NCBI GenBank assembly: GCA_046348585.1
Contig: JAXMDZ010000003.1
Span: 62,001 to 126,000, forward strand
DNA length: 64,000 nt
Origin: JADZAI01 sp046348585
GTDB taxonomy: Bacteria > Pseudomonadota > Alphaproteobacteria > Micropepsales > Micropepsaceae
Direction: 5' to 3'
Both the position numbers and the translations under genes were made by a program. Below are positions 33,732-42,478 of the stretch, in pieces. Position 1 is the stretch's first letter, and the number at the start of each line of letters is the position of its first letter. A model generated the notes under the pieces. The model did not search any database and had not been told where the DNA came from. It saw only the letters and a list, made by a program, of their open reading frames with translations.

Positions 33732-35207
33732 GTGGATCATCCGGCGGGCGATCTCGATCCGGGCTGGCGGCTGGAAGAACGCTTTCGCCGCCTGCCGCCG
33801 CATTTCTTCACCAGCCTGCCGTCCGAGCGGCCCGGCGATCCGATAACCGTGCACGGCAGCGCATCGGCGGCGGCGCTGATCGACCTGCCGCCCTCGGCTT
33901 TTGCCCATCCGAACTTCGCGCAGGTTTTTTCCGGCCACGCGCCGCTCGGCGGGTTCGCACCCTATGCCACAGTCTATGCCGGGCATCAGTTCGGCGTCTT
34001 CGTGCCGCAGCTCGGCGACGGACGGGCGCTGACCATTGCCGAGCTGGTCAATGCGCGGGGCGAGACCTGGGACGTGCAGCTGAAGGGCGCGGGCCGGACG
34101 CCCTATTCCCGCTTCGCGGACGGACGCGCCGTCCTGCGCTCCAGCATCCGCGAATATCTGTGCAGCGAGGCGATGGCGGCGCTCGGCATTCCGACCACCC
34201 GCGCCCTCTCGGTCGTGGCGACCCGCGAAGGCGTGGCGCGCGAGCGCATGGAACCCGGCGCGGTGGTGACAAGGCTCGCACCCAGCTTCGTGCGCTTCGG
34301 GCATTTCGAGTACTTCCATCATCGCGGGCTGCACGACGATGTGCGCCTGCTGGCCGATCACGTAATCGAAGGGCATTTCCCCCACCTTGCCGCCCTGCCC
34401 GACCGCCATGCCGCCTGGTTCGGGGAAATCGTCGCGCGCACGGCCGACCTGATGGCTGCCTGGCAAGCGGCTGGTTTCGCGCACGGCGTCATGAATACCG
34501 ACAACATGTCGATCCTCGGCCTGACCATCGACTACGGGCCGTTCGGCTTCCTCGATGCCTACGATCCGGGATTCATCTGCAATCATTCCGACGAGGGTGG
34601 GCGCTATGCCTTCGAGCGGCAGCCCGCCATCGCCCTGTGGAACCTTCAGGCGCTGGCGGCGGCGCTGACCTCGCTGGTGCCGGTCGAGACGCTGCGCGCG
34701 GCGCTGGAGACCTATGCCGGATCGTTCCGGACCCGGATGATCGCCCTGATGGCCGCGAAGCTCGGGCTCGGCGAACCGCGCGAGGGCGATCCCGCGCTGA
34801 TCGGCGCGCTGCTGAATGCGATGGCCAAGGGACGCGCGGACTACACCCTCGCCTTCCGGCGGCTGGCGTGGATCGGCGATCCGGCGGGAGAAGCCGCCTG
34901 GCTCGACCTCTTCGGGCCGGCCGTCGAGGAGGCCGAGGCGTGGCTGTCGCATTATCGCGCGCGGGTCTCGGGCGAGGATGCCGGCGCGCGCCGGACGCGC
35001 ATGAACGCCGTGAACCCCAAATTCGTCCTCAGGAACTGGCTTGCCGAGACGGCGATCCGGGCGGTCGAGGACGAAGGCGACGTGGCGACGCTCGACCGCA
35101 TTTTCCGTCTGGTGACTGCGCCCTATGAGGAGCATCCGGAGGACGAGATGTTCGCAGCGCCACCGCCGCCGGCCCTCTGCGGGCTTGAGGTTTCGTGCTC
35201 GTCCTGA
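33732..35207 (+). CDS. selO: Protein adenylyltransferase SelO (YdiU/UPF0061)
   Basis: 491-residue pseudokinase-fold enzyme that AMPylates Ser/Thr/Tyr of redox proteins. It has the ATP-binding Lys region LKGAGRTPYSR, GVMNTDNMSILGLTIDYGPFGF (catalytic-loop-like with Asp and metal-binding Asp in one segment), and RYAFERQP. The C-terminus ends SCSS. In many bacteria and eukaryotes the penultimate region has Sec or Cys here; this protein has Cys (GLEVSCSS). The start is GTG at 33732 behind AAGGA. It ends 4 bases before the end of the LigD-polymerase gene on the opposite strand. Confidence 0.95.
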   Translation: MDHPAGDLDPGWRLEERFRRLPPHFFTSLPSERPGDPITVHGSASAAALIDLPPSAFAHPNFAQVFSGHAPLGGFAPYATVYAGHQFGVFVPQLGDGRALTIAELVNARGETWDVQLKGAGRTPYSRFADGRAVLRSSIREYLCSEAMAALGIPTTRALSVVATREGVARERMEPGAVVTRLAPSFVRFGHFEYFHHRGLHDDVRLLADHVIEGHFPHLAALPDRHAAWFGEIVARTADLMAAWQAAGFAHGVMNTDNMSILGLTIDYGPFGFLDAYDPGFICNHSDEGGRYAFERQPAIALWNLQALAAALTSLVPVETLRAALETYAGSFRTRMIALMAAKLGLGEPREGDPALIGALLNAMAKGRADYTLAFRRLAWIGDPAGEAAWLDLFGPAVEEAEAWLSHYRARVSGEDAGARRTRMNAVNPKFVLRNWLAETAIRAVEDEGDVATLDRIFRLVTAPYEEHPEDEMFAAPPPPALCGLEVSCSS

Positions 35208-35210
35208 AGG

Positions 35211-36062
35211 TCAGCGCGGCGCGGCGGCGAGTGGCTGATGCAGGTCGAAGAAGCCTACCCACGGATCGCAGGTCTGCGCGGCGAGGCGCGTGCCGACATT
35301 GGCGATCGTGAAGCGTGCGGGATCAAGGCCGGGTGCGACTTCGCCCCACGCGAGCGGAATCGCCACCGGCGCTCCCGGCCGGGCGCGAGGCGAGAAGCTC
35401 GCAATCGCCGTTTGGGCGCGGCCGTTGCGGAGATAGTCGACGAAGATCCGGCCCTTGCGCTTCGCCTTGGACAGCGTGGCGACGTAACGTTCCGGCGACC
35501 GGGCCGCCATGTCCCGCGCCAGCGCGGCGGCGAAGCCCTTGGTCTCGGCCCAGCCCGCGCCCGGGGCGAGCGGCACGACGACATGCAGCCCCTTGCCGCC
35601 GGTCGTGCGGGCGAAGGACACGAGGCCCGATTGCGCGAGGCGCTCGCGGACTTCCAGCGCGGCAGCGATGACGTCCGCGAACGTGGCTCCCTCGCCGGGA
35701 TCGAGGTCGAAGACGAGCCGGTCGGGCGTTTCGAGCCGCGCCAGCGTCGCCCCCCAGACATGGATTTCGAGCGCCCCAGCCTGCGCCAACGCCCGTAGTC
35801 CCTCGCGGTCGCGGATCGAGAGCAGTTCCTGCCCCCGGCTTGTCGTTCGGCCGACGGCGTCCGGCATCCCTTCCCAGGCGTGTTTCTGGAAGAAGCAGGA
35901 TTCGGCGATGCCGTGCGGGCAGCGGACGAGCGCCAGCGGGCGGCCCGCGATGTGCGGCAGGAGGCGATTGGCCAGCGCATCGTAATAGGCGGCGAGGGCC
36001 GCCTTGGTGATGCCGGCATCCGGCCAATAGACCCGGCCGGGATGGGTGAGGCGAAGAACCAA
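35211..36062 (-). CDS. Stand-alone LigD-type primase-polymerase domain protein
   Basis: About 283 residues equal to the polymerase (Prim-Pol) module of the NHEJ ligase LigD, which fills gaps and adds NTPs at double-strand breaks. Intact catalytic features: the acidic pair in LVFDLDPGEG, the third Asp in FVDYLRNGR, the TTGGKGLHVVVPL strand and CFFQKHAWEG near the start. No ATP-dependent ligase or nuclease module and no ku gene lies here; the next genes are selO and an S9 peptidase. There is no ATG; TTG at 36062 follows GGGGGA and starts just before the conserved LTHPGRVYWPDAG, so the exact start is uncertain. Such orphans occur in other bacteria. Confidence 0.82.
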   Translation of the reverse strand: MVLRLTHPGRVYWPDAGITKAALAAYYDALANRLLPHIAGRPLALVRCPHGIAESCFFQKHAWEGMPDAVGRTTSRGQELLSIRDREGLRALAQAGALEIHVWGATLARLETPDRLVFDLDPGEGATFADVIAAALEVRERLAQSGLVSFARTTGGKGLHVVVPLAPGAGWAETKGFAAALARDMAARSPERYVATLSKAKRKGRIFVDYLRNGRAQTAIASFSPRARPGAPVAIPLAWGEVAPGLDPARFTIANVGTRLAAQTCDPWVGFFDLHQPLAAAPR

Positions 36063-36239
36063 TGGAGCGTCCCCCGGCGGCCCGCCTCGGGGCGAGCGCC
36101 CGCAGTCTAGGCCGGTCGCGCCGCCGGGGGCAGTCCCGGCACGCGAAACCGTGAAGGCCGGGCCGCATTCGCCGCGTGGACTTCGCCGCCCGTATTGGGG
36201 AAGGTTCGCCAAACCTTCCTGGGGGATCGGGTCTCATCC

Positions 36240-38270
36240 ATGTCCAAATCGAAATTGCTGGCCGGCGTGTCGGCCGCCGTGCTCATCGCCGCCGCCGCCG
36301 GATTCGCCTTTCTCTCCGTGCCGCAAGGCAGCGCCACGACGCCGCCACCGCCCCCCGCCGCAGCGGCGAGCGCCGAAGCGGGCGGCGCGACATCGGCGCG
36401 CCATACCGAGGGCAATCTCGTCATCGAGGGAATCCCGGCTATTCCGCCGGAGCTCAACGAAACACTGCTGCGCTACCAGAACGCCCGGTCCGCCGGGTTT
36501 TCAGGCTGGACGCCGGGCGGTGGCATGCTGATCGCCACGCGCTTCGGCGAGACGGCGCAAGTCCACCGCGTCGATAGCCCGATGGGCATGCGGCGGCAGC
36601 TGACCTTTTATGCCGAGCCGGTCAGCGGCGGTTCCTATCCGGACGCGCCCACCGACGGCTTCCTGTTCTCGAAGGACACCGGCGGCGACGAGAACTTCCA
36701 GCTCTATCTCCACAAGGATGCGACGGGCGAGGACATCCGCGTCAGCGCGCCCGGCACGCGTAACACCGACGCCGCGTGGTCGGCGGACGGCAAGCAGGTC
36801 GCCTGGGCGATTTCGAGCCAGGAAAACGCGATCTATGAGATCTGGGTCGCCGACATCGCCAACCCGGACGGCCGCCGCAAGGTGCTGTCGAAGGAAGGCG
36901 GCAGCTGGGGCCCCTCGGACTGGTCGCCGGACGGGACCAAGCTGCTGCTGCAGCAATATGTGTCGGCCTCGGAAAGCCACCTCTTCCTGCTCGACATCGC
37001 GTCGGGCGAACTGACCGAGATCAACAAGCAGGACGGCCCGACGATCGCCTATGGCGGCGGCGGGTTCACGCCGGACGGGCAGTCGATCGTCTATAGCTCG
37101 GACGAGGGGCGCGAGTTCCAGACGCTGACCCGCTACACGCTCGCCGACGGGACCAAGACGCCGCTGTCGGGGGACCTGTCCTGGGACGTCGAGACCTTCG
37201 ACCTGTCGCCGGACGGGACGCTCGTCGCCTTCGCCGTCAACGAGAACGGCGCGTCGCGGATCTTCGTGCGCCGCCTCGCCGACGGCGGCGACATGCCCGC
37301 GCCGACATTGCCGCCGGGCGAGATCGGCGGCATCGAGTTCTCGCCGGACGGAACGAAGGTCGGGTTCGGCCTCGCTTCGGCGAAGTCTGCGGGCGACGCC
37401 TGGTCGTTCGATGTCGCCACCGCGGCGCTGACCCGCTGGACCGAGAGCGAGCTGGGCGGGCTCAATCCCGACAGCTTCGTCGATCCCGAGCTCTTCACCT
37501 ATGCGAGCTTCGACGGGAAGCAGATCCCGGCCTTCATCTACAAGCCGAAGGGCGAAGGTCCCTTCCCCGTGGTGATCAACATCCATGGCGGACCGGAATC
37601 GCAGGAGCGTCCGAGCTTCGCGCCGGTCTGGCAGTACTGGGTGAACGAACTGGGGATCGCGGTCGTCGTGCCCAACGTGCGCGGATCGTCCGGCTACGGA
37701 AAATCCTATCTGGAGCTGGATAACGGCTACAAGCGCAAGGACAGCGTGAAGGACATCGGCGCCCTGCTCGACTGGATCGCCCAGCAGCCGAACCTCACCA
37801 AGGACAAGGTCATGGTCTATGGCGGTTCGTATGGCGGCTACATGGTCAACGCCGCGATGGTCGACTATTCGGACCGGCTGGCGGGCGGCGTTTCGATCGT
37901 CGGCATCTCCTCGTTCGTGACCTTCCTGGAGAACACGTCGGGCTATCGCCAGGATCTGCGCCGCGTCGAGTACGGCGACGAGCGCGATCCGGCGATGCGC
38001 AAATTCCAGGAGGAGATCGCGCCGCTCAACAACGCCTCGAAGATCATGAAGCCGATGTTCATCATCCACGGCGCGAACGACCCGCGCGTGCCGGTCACCG
38101 AAGCGGACCAGCTGTTCGCAGCGGTGAAGGCGAACGGACAGGATCCGTGGTGGCTGGTCGCGACCGACGAGGGGCACGGCTTCCGCAAGAAGACGAACCG
38201 CGACTACATGAACGCGGCCGTGGCGCTGTTCTTCAAGGAACGCCTGCTGGGTCAGGGCGCCTCGAACTGA
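36240..38270 (+). CDS. S9-family serine peptidase (prolyl oligopeptidase type)
   Basis: 676 residues. An N-terminal hydrophobic segment acts as a signal or anchor (MSKSKLLAGVSAAVLIAAAAG), then a beta-propeller-like region with repeated PD/DG strands (FSPDGTKVGFGL, LSPDGTLVAFAV), then the alpha/beta-hydrolase domain with nucleophile motif YGGSYGGYM (near residue 530), Asp in HGANDPRVP and His in TDEGHGF. All triad residues are seen. The enzyme cleaves peptides, often after Pro or Ala, in the periplasm or at the outer face of the inner membrane. The ATG at 36240 follows GGGGGATCGGG. A strong terminator follows. Confidence 0.94.
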   Translation: MSKSKLLAGVSAAVLIAAAAGFAFLSVPQGSATTPPPPPAAAASAEAGGATSARHTEGNLVIEGIPAIPPELNETLLRYQNARSAGFSGWTPGGGMLIATRFGETAQVHRVDSPMGMRRQLTFYAEPVSGGSYPDAPTDGFLFSKDTGGDENFQLYLHKDATGEDIRVSAPGTRNTDAAWSADGKQVAWAISSQENAIYEIWVADIANPDGRRKVLSKEGGSWGPSDWSPDGTKLLLQQYVSASESHLFLLDIASGELTEINKQDGPTIAYGGGGFTPDGQSIVYSSDEGREFQTLTRYTLADGTKTPLSGDLSWDVETFDLSPDGTLVAFAVNENGASRIFVRRLADGGDMPAPTLPPGEIGGIEFSPDGTKVGFGLASAKSAGDAWSFDVATAALTRWTESELGGLNPDSFVDPELFTYASFDGKQIPAFIYKPKGEGPFPVVINIHGGPESQERPSFAPVWQYWVNELGIAVVVPNVRGSSGYGKSYLELDNGYKRKDSVKDIGALLDWIAQQPNLTKDKVMVYGGSYGGYMVNAAMVDYSDRLAGGVSIVGISSFVTFLENTSGYRQDLRRVEYGDERDPAMRKFQEEIAPLNNASKIMKPMFIIHGANDPRVPVTEADQLFAAVKANGQDPWWLVATDEGHGFRKKTNRDYMNAAVALFFKERLLGQGASN

Positions 38271-38294
38271 GCGGGCGGACGCCGCTCAACAAGA

Positions 38295-38320
38295 AGGGCC
38301 GCCCGTCGCCGGGCGGCCCT
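38295..38320 (+). terminator. Terminator after the S9 peptidase
   Basis: An 11-bp stem (AGGGCCGCCCG / CGGGCGGCCCT) with loop TCGC, extendable by A-T pairs, followed by TTCGTTT. It lies 24 bases after the stop and also faces the end of the ompW-like gene on the other strand. Confidence 0.82.
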
Positions 38321-38340
38321 TTCGTTTGGCTCGGTACGCC

Positions 38341-38958
38341 TTACTTGAAGGTGTAGCGGAAGCCGACGCCGATCACCCACGGATCGATGTCCACATCGGC
38401 GACCGCGACCGTCGCCGGAAGCACCGTCACCGTCACGTCGGTGTTCAGCCAGTACTTCTTGACGTCGATGTTGAACTTCCAGTTGTCGTTGATCGGAACG
38501 TCCACGCCGGCGACCAGCGCGAAGCCGAACGTGTCGTCGTAGTCGACGTCGATGCCGGCGGCTTCCTTACCCTGGCTGTAGAAGATCGTGTAGTTCACGC
38601 CCGCGCCGATATAGGGCTGGAAGGTCGCGTCCGGCGCGAAGTGATACTGCAGCGTCAGCGTCGGCGGCAGCAGCCACACGCGGCCGAGGTCGATGCCGGT
38701 CGGAACGTGCGTGACTTCATGCGGCATGGTGGCCGCGATCAGCTCCACCGACCAGTTCGGGTTGAAGTAATAGGTGATGTCGAGTTCGGGGACGTAGGAG
38801 TTGTTGATGTCCACGTCGCCGCCCAGCGTCGTGATCGTCGCGCTCTCTTCGGGGACGACGGCGATCAGGCGTCCGCCGATCTGCCAATAGCCTTCCGCCT
38901 GCGCAGTGGCGACGCCGGCTGCCATCAGGGCCGCGCCGATCATCAGATTCCGGATCAT
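38341..38958 (-). CDS. OmpW-family outer-membrane protein
   Basis: 205-residue eight-stranded beta-barrel: a signal peptide (MIRNLMIGAALMAAGVATAQA), many alternating-hydrophobic strands (TLTLQYHFAP, FQPYIGAGVNYTIFY, DPWVIGVGFRYTFK) and a terminal aromatic-Lys ending FRYTFK. DLGRVWLLPPTLTLQYHF is the OmpW hallmark. OmpW proteins form narrow channels for hydrophobic compounds. The ATG at 38958 has GAGGAGC upstream. It ends convergently with the S9 peptidase, and its start is 149 bases from the extradiol-dioxygenase gene stop. Confidence 0.92.
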   Translation of the reverse strand: MIRNLMIGAALMAAGVATAQAEGYWQIGGRLIAVVPEESATITTLGGDVDINNSYVPELDITYYFNPNWSVELIAATMPHEVTHVPTGIDLGRVWLLPPTLTLQYHFAPDATFQPYIGAGVNYTIFYSQGKEAAGIDVDYDDTFGFALVAGVDVPINDNWKFNIDVKKYWLNTDVTVTVLPATVAVADVDIDPWVIGVGFRYTFK

Positions 38959-39106
38959 TTGAAGCTCCTCAGATTCGCATCGCTCACTTGCGATGGCGTG
39001 CCGGGAACCTAGTCCCATATGCTTTCGGGACTTTGATCTATCGCAATCCGGTCACGCTCGTCGCCGATCTGCGCCATTTGCGCAACAGGTGGCGTTGGCC
39101 CTGAGG

Positions 39107-39895
39107 TTATCCGCCGATAACGACCGAGGTCATCGAGAGCGCCGCGAACACATCGTCATTGAAGAAGCGGACTTGATCCCCATCTCTGCGGACCGCGAGC
39201 GCGTAGAGCAGCGGCAGGAAGTGCTCCCCCGAATTGATCGAGGCGATCGCCGGGGGGCCGAGGGTGGGGTAGTCGGCCAAGGTCTCGGCGTTTCCGGCCA
39301 GAATCAGGGACTTGGCTTGTTCGTTGAACGCGAGCGCCCACGGTTCGACGCCGGGGCGGCGGAAGTCCACGCGCAGATTGTGCACGATGTCGCCGCTGCC
39401 GACGATGAGGACGCCTTCGTCGCGCAAGGGGCCGAGGGCGCGCCCCAGGGCGAGATGCTGACGCGGCGTCATGTTCCGGTCGAGGCTGAGTTGCACCACC
39501 GGCACATCGGCCTGCGGATACATCGGCAGCAGGACGCTCCAGGTGCCGTGGTCGTAGCCGCGCTCGGGGTCGAGGCGGAGCTGCGATTCGGGGTAGCCCG
39601 CGGCGAGCAGCAACCCGGCCGTCCGCTCCGCCAGCCAGGGCGCGCCGGGGGCCGGGTAGCGCACGTCGAAGAGCGCCTGCGGGAAACCGAAGAAGTCGTG
39701 GATGGTCTCAGGCGCTTCGCCCGAGGAGAGGCGCACGCCCTCGGTCTCCCAATGGGCGGAGACGATCAGGACGGCGCGCGGACGCGGGATCGAGGCGGCG
39801 AACTCGGCCCAGCCGCGCCGCCAGCGATTGTCCTCGATGGCGTTCATCGGCGAGCCGTGGCCGAGAAAGACGGCCGGCATCGCGGCGGCGGTCAT
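39107..39895 (-). CDS. LigB-family extradiol ring-cleavage dioxygenase (YgiD/DODA type)
   Basis: 262-residue class III extradiol dioxygenase. Fe or Zn ligands lie in FLGHGSPMNAIEDN and SAHWETEG, and the central YDHGTWSVLLPMYPQADVPV matches bacterial 4,5-DOPA dioxygenase-like YgiD. Class III enzymes cleave catecholic rings; the physiological substrate of YgiD-like proteins is often unclear. The ATG at 39895 starts just before the conserved HGSPMN block; longer frames would add a polar leader. It is separated from the small HMA protein upstream by 22 bases. Confidence 0.9.
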   Translation of the reverse strand: MTAAAMPAVFLGHGSPMNAIEDNRWRRGWAEFAASIPRPRAVLIVSAHWETEGVRLSSGEAPETIHDFFGFPQALFDVRYPAPGAPWLAERTAGLLLAAGYPESQLRLDPERGYDHGTWSVLLPMYPQADVPVVQLSLDRNMTPRQHLALGRALGPLRDEGVLIVGSGDIVHNLRVDFRRPGVEPWALAFNEQAKSLILAGNAETLADYPTLGPPAIASINSGEHFLPLLYALAVRRDGDQVRFFNDDVFAALSMTSVVIGG

Positions 39896-39917
39896 GCCCC
39901 GGCCCTGCCCGCGCCGG

Positions 39918-40127
39918 TCAGGCCGCGGCCTTGAAGCCGGCGCGCGTGATGGTTTCGGCGATCGCGGCGGGCGTGACGATGCCGTCGTCATAGACGACCG
40001 TCGCATTGGCGGCCGCGAGGTCGGCCTTCACCGACGAGACCCCGGGCAGATGCCCGACGGCCTTTTCGACCGCCTTGACGCAGCCGCCGCAGTCCATGCC
40101 GGCGACGGGAATGACGATTTCGGCCAT
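39918..40127 (-). CDS. Heavy-metal-associated (CopZ-like) protein
   Basis: 69-residue HMA domain with the metal-binding motif GMDCGGCVKAVEKAV (CxxC near residues 13-16) and GVSSVKADLAAANATVVYD. Such proteins bind Cu(I) or Hg(II) and act as cytoplasmic metal chaperones, or as a copper sensor when linked to a CueR/CopA system, which is not seen here. The ATG at 40127 is preceded by GGGAG. The next gene downstream is the LigB-type dioxygenase. Confidence 0.92.
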   Translation of the reverse strand: MAEIVIPVAGMDCGGCVKAVEKAVGHLPGVSSVKADLAAANATVVYDDGIVTPAAIAETITRAGFKAAA

Positions 40128-40281
40128 GCGATGCTCCCAGAAATTCGGTTCAGGCTGTTGTGGCGATCCGTGCCCGTGCGTCAAGGCCCGGCCGCACGCC
40201 TGCGTCTGTTCCCGCCCTGCCCCGGATTTGTCAAACTGACGCTCTATCCAGTCGCCGGAAGCGGCGACGCACCAGGCGGAT

Positions 40282-41316
40282 ATGGGATACGGACCGGACG
40301 ATTTCAAAGGCGGACGAAGGCGCGACCGCGCGGCGGTGGCGGCCTCTCTGGCGCTGCATGTGCTGGCGGCGGCGCTGTTCTTGCCCTGGTTGAGCGAGAC
40401 GCCGCTGCCGCTTTCGGAGGCCGGGGGCAGCGGCTGGGCGTCCGAGATCGACCTGGCCGCCGCGCGCAATTCGAGCGACGGGGCCAGGGGCGATGGCGAC
40501 GAGGCCGACCCTGCGACCCACAAGCTGCGCGGCGAGCGGCCCGAACGGTTGGAAGTCCAGATGGTCTTCCTGCCCAAGGCCGCGCCCAAGCTGCCCGAAC
40601 CGGAGATCGAACTGAAGCTGGCCGCGGTGCCGCCGCCGGTCGAGACCGACCTTCTGCCGCCGCGCGAAAAGCCGCGCGAGCCTGTGGAGCGGATCGAGGA
40701 CAAGGCGGAGCGCCTGACCAAGACGACCGAGGCCTCCGACGCGGCGGCAGCCAAGGTGGGCGCGGCGCGGACCGCCGAGGAAACGAGCCGCGGCGGCAAG
40801 GGAGCGCGCGACGACGCGACGGGCTCGCCCGCCGGAACGGCCGTGGCGGGCGCGGGCGGCGGCAACTCGGATCGACCCAAGCCCAAAGGCGACTTTCTGA
40901 GCGGGGCGAAGATCGCCGAGCTGCTGCAGGGCTGGACGCTGGTCGGCACCGAGGGCGGCTATGACGGCTCGACCGCCGCCGAGACGGACACGCGCTTCTC
41001 GTTCCGCTGGGAGGCCTATTACGCGCCGGACGGCGAGGTCGAAGTGCGGTTCGAGGCCTATGGCGCGCTGGTGCCGCATGGCGAGATCGCGGTGCGCCAG
41101 CATTCCGACAGCGGGCGCTGGACCATCCAGGGCGACCTTCTGTGCCAGCAGATCGACGAGGTCGGCTACGGCATGCCGGTCTGCTTCGAGGTCCACCACA
41201 AGGACGGCAACAAGGTGGCGATGTACTACGCCGAGTGCGGCGGCCTCTCGCGCTGCTATCGCGGGCGGCTGGGGCCGGAAGGCGTGGTGGTGCCGGGTCG
41301 GCAATTCACGATGTAG
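40282..41316 (+). CDS. TonB-like anchored protein with unknown C-terminal domain
   Basis: 344 residues. It starts like a TonB/TolA-type anchor: a basic N-terminus then one membrane helix (AAVAASLALHVLAAALFLPWL, about residues 17-37) with a His at the TonB position, followed by a charged Pro/Glu/Lys/Ala-rich linker. The C-terminal 150 residues (from about residue 205) are not a TonB domain; they are a beta-rich segment with four Cys (LLCQQ, MPVCFEV, AECGGLSRCYRG) that could form two disulfides. It might be a periplasmic effector of a Tol/Ton-like system, but this is inference. ATG 40282. It is followed by a palindromic repeat array. Confidence 0.75.
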   Translation: MGYGPDDFKGGRRRDRAAVAASLALHVLAAALFLPWLSETPLPLSEAGGSGWASEIDLAAARNSSDGARGDGDEADPATHKLRGERPERLEVQMVFLPKAAPKLPEPEIELKLAAVPPPVETDLLPPREKPREPVERIEDKAERLTKTTEASDAAAAKVGAARTAEETSRGGKGARDDATGSPAGTAVAGAGGGNSDRPKPKGDFLSGAKIAELLQGWTLVGTEGGYDGSTAAETDTRFSFRWEAYYAPDGEVEVRFEAYGALVPHGEIAVRQHSDSGRWTIQGDLLCQQIDEVGYGMPVCFEVHHKDGNKVAMYYAECGGLSRCYRGRLGPEGVVVPGRQFTM

Positions 41317-41321
41317 GGGCG

Positions 41322-41625
41322 GTGCGTCCTTCGAGACGGCCGCCTTGCGGCCTCCTCAGGATGAGGAGGACGGAAGAGAGACCGTGCGTCCTTCGAGACG
41401 GCCGCTTTGCGGCCTCCTCAGGATGAGGAGGGCAGAAGTGAGACCGTGCGTTCTTCGGGACGGCCGCTTTGCGGCCTCCTCAGGATGAGGAAGGTCGGGG
41501 AAAGGCGGTGCGTCCTTCGAGACGCGGCCTTTTGGCCGCTCCTCAGGATGAGGAATGCAGAAGAGAGACAGAGACTGAGCGTCCTTCGAGACGCGGCCTT
41601 TTGGCCGCTCCTCAGGATGTGGAGG
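41322..41625. repeat. Tandem palindromic (REP-like) repeat array, five copies
   Basis: Five copies of a ~48-base palindromic unit begin at 41322, 41384, 41446, 41508 and 41576 (spacing 62, 62, 62 and 68). Each reads GTGCGTCCTTCGAGACGG-GGCCGC-TTT-GCGGCC-TCCTCAGGATGAGGA with small changes; the core GGCCGC/GCGGCC pairs and the outer TCCT/AGGA and GAG/CTC pairs extend it, giving an imperfect hairpin. The intergenic region 41317-41709 holds no gene. It lies between two genes that end toward each other. The unit is related to mobile REP-like palindromes seen in intergenic DNA of alphaproteobacteria. Confidence 0.85.
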
Positions 41626-41709
41626 GCTGGAGGATGAGGATGGCCGGTAGCTTCTCGGGGCTGGATGGCCGGGTCGGGCCTGGCCATGAGGAGGTATCGG
41701 CGCGGGAGC

Positions 41710-42471
41710 TTAGCCGCCAGAGTCTTCGTCGGGGCGTTCTTCGTAGCGTTCGAAGATGAACTCCAGCGCGGTCAGGTTCATGCCGTGCTTGGTGTAGTTG
41801 TAGGGCGTGAGGTTGACCGCCTTGATGATGCGGCGGGCGATTTCGACGCCCTCGCCGTCGGCTTTCGGCACCAGGTCGAAATCCAGCACGTCGATGCAGG
41901 CGAGATCCTGCTCGAAGCTCTGTACGGCCGCGAGGCCGTTGCCGGTCATCCAGCCGAGGACGACGCGGTTGATGCCCTCATGCGCGGTGACGATGGCGGT
42001 GTGCCAATCGGGGCGGGCCAGCAGGCGCAGAATCGCCCGCTCGGCGCGGGTGAGCGCATCGGCGAACAGCTCGCCGCCTTCGAACATGCGCGCGCCCGGC
42101 TGGGCGGCGGCGTCGAACTGGAAGGCCATAGCCGCCGCCAGTTCACGGCGGCTGCGCAGAACCTGCATCCGCCCGCCATGGACCTCGACGAGATCGGGTT
42201 CGTGCTCGTGCTGCGGCACCTCGTGCTCGTTTTCGGCCAGCACGAGATCGAGCGTCTCGCGGGTGCGCGGATAGCCCGACGAGATGGCGACGTCGAAGCG
42301 GACATGGGCGAGCGCCTTGCCCGACGCCGTCGCCTGCTCGCGGCCGAGACGGGTGAGCGGCACCGAGTTGGTGTCGCCCGTTTCGGCCACGCGCGGATGG
42401 AGATAGTCCACATGGCCGTGGCGCATCAGATAGATGCGCCGACGGCCGGTCGTTCCCGGAAGTGCGTTCAT
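41710..42471 (-). CDS. Histidine phosphatase family protein
   Basis: 253-residue phosphoglycerate-mutase-like phosphatase. The catalytic RHG motif is YLMRHGHVDY near the N-terminus (residues 14-23), with the second catalytic His in VTAHEGINRVVLGW near residue 168. The rest fits a broad-specificity phosphatase (SixA/CobC/PhoE type) with no indication of substrate. It begins 7 bases after the CaiB-type gene, which is transcribed first, and ends convergently with the TonB-like protein. Confidence 0.88.
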   Translation of the reverse strand: MNALPGTTGRRRIYLMRHGHVDYLHPRVAETGDTNSVPLTRLGREQATASGKALAHVRFDVAISSGYPRTRETLDLVLAENEHEVPQHEHEPDLVEVHGGRMQVLRSRRELAAAMAFQFDAAAQPGARMFEGGELFADALTRAERAILRLLARPDWHTAIVTAHEGINRVVLGWMTGNGLAAVQSFEQDLACIDVLDFDLVPKADGEGVEIARRIIKAVNLTPYNYTKHGMNLTALEFIFERYEERPDEDSGG

Positions 42472-42478
42472 GGGACCG

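Noticed and set aside
36063..36212. An N-terminal extension of the LigD polymerase protein
   Set aside because: It is Gly/Pro/Arg-rich, has only a TTG start at the far end, and lies before the conserved start of the domain; TTG 36062 with a Shine-Dalgarno is simpler.
41322..41625. A CRISPR array
   Set aside because: The units are palindromic and ~48 bases, the between-unit sequence is about 14 bases, and no cas gene is present.
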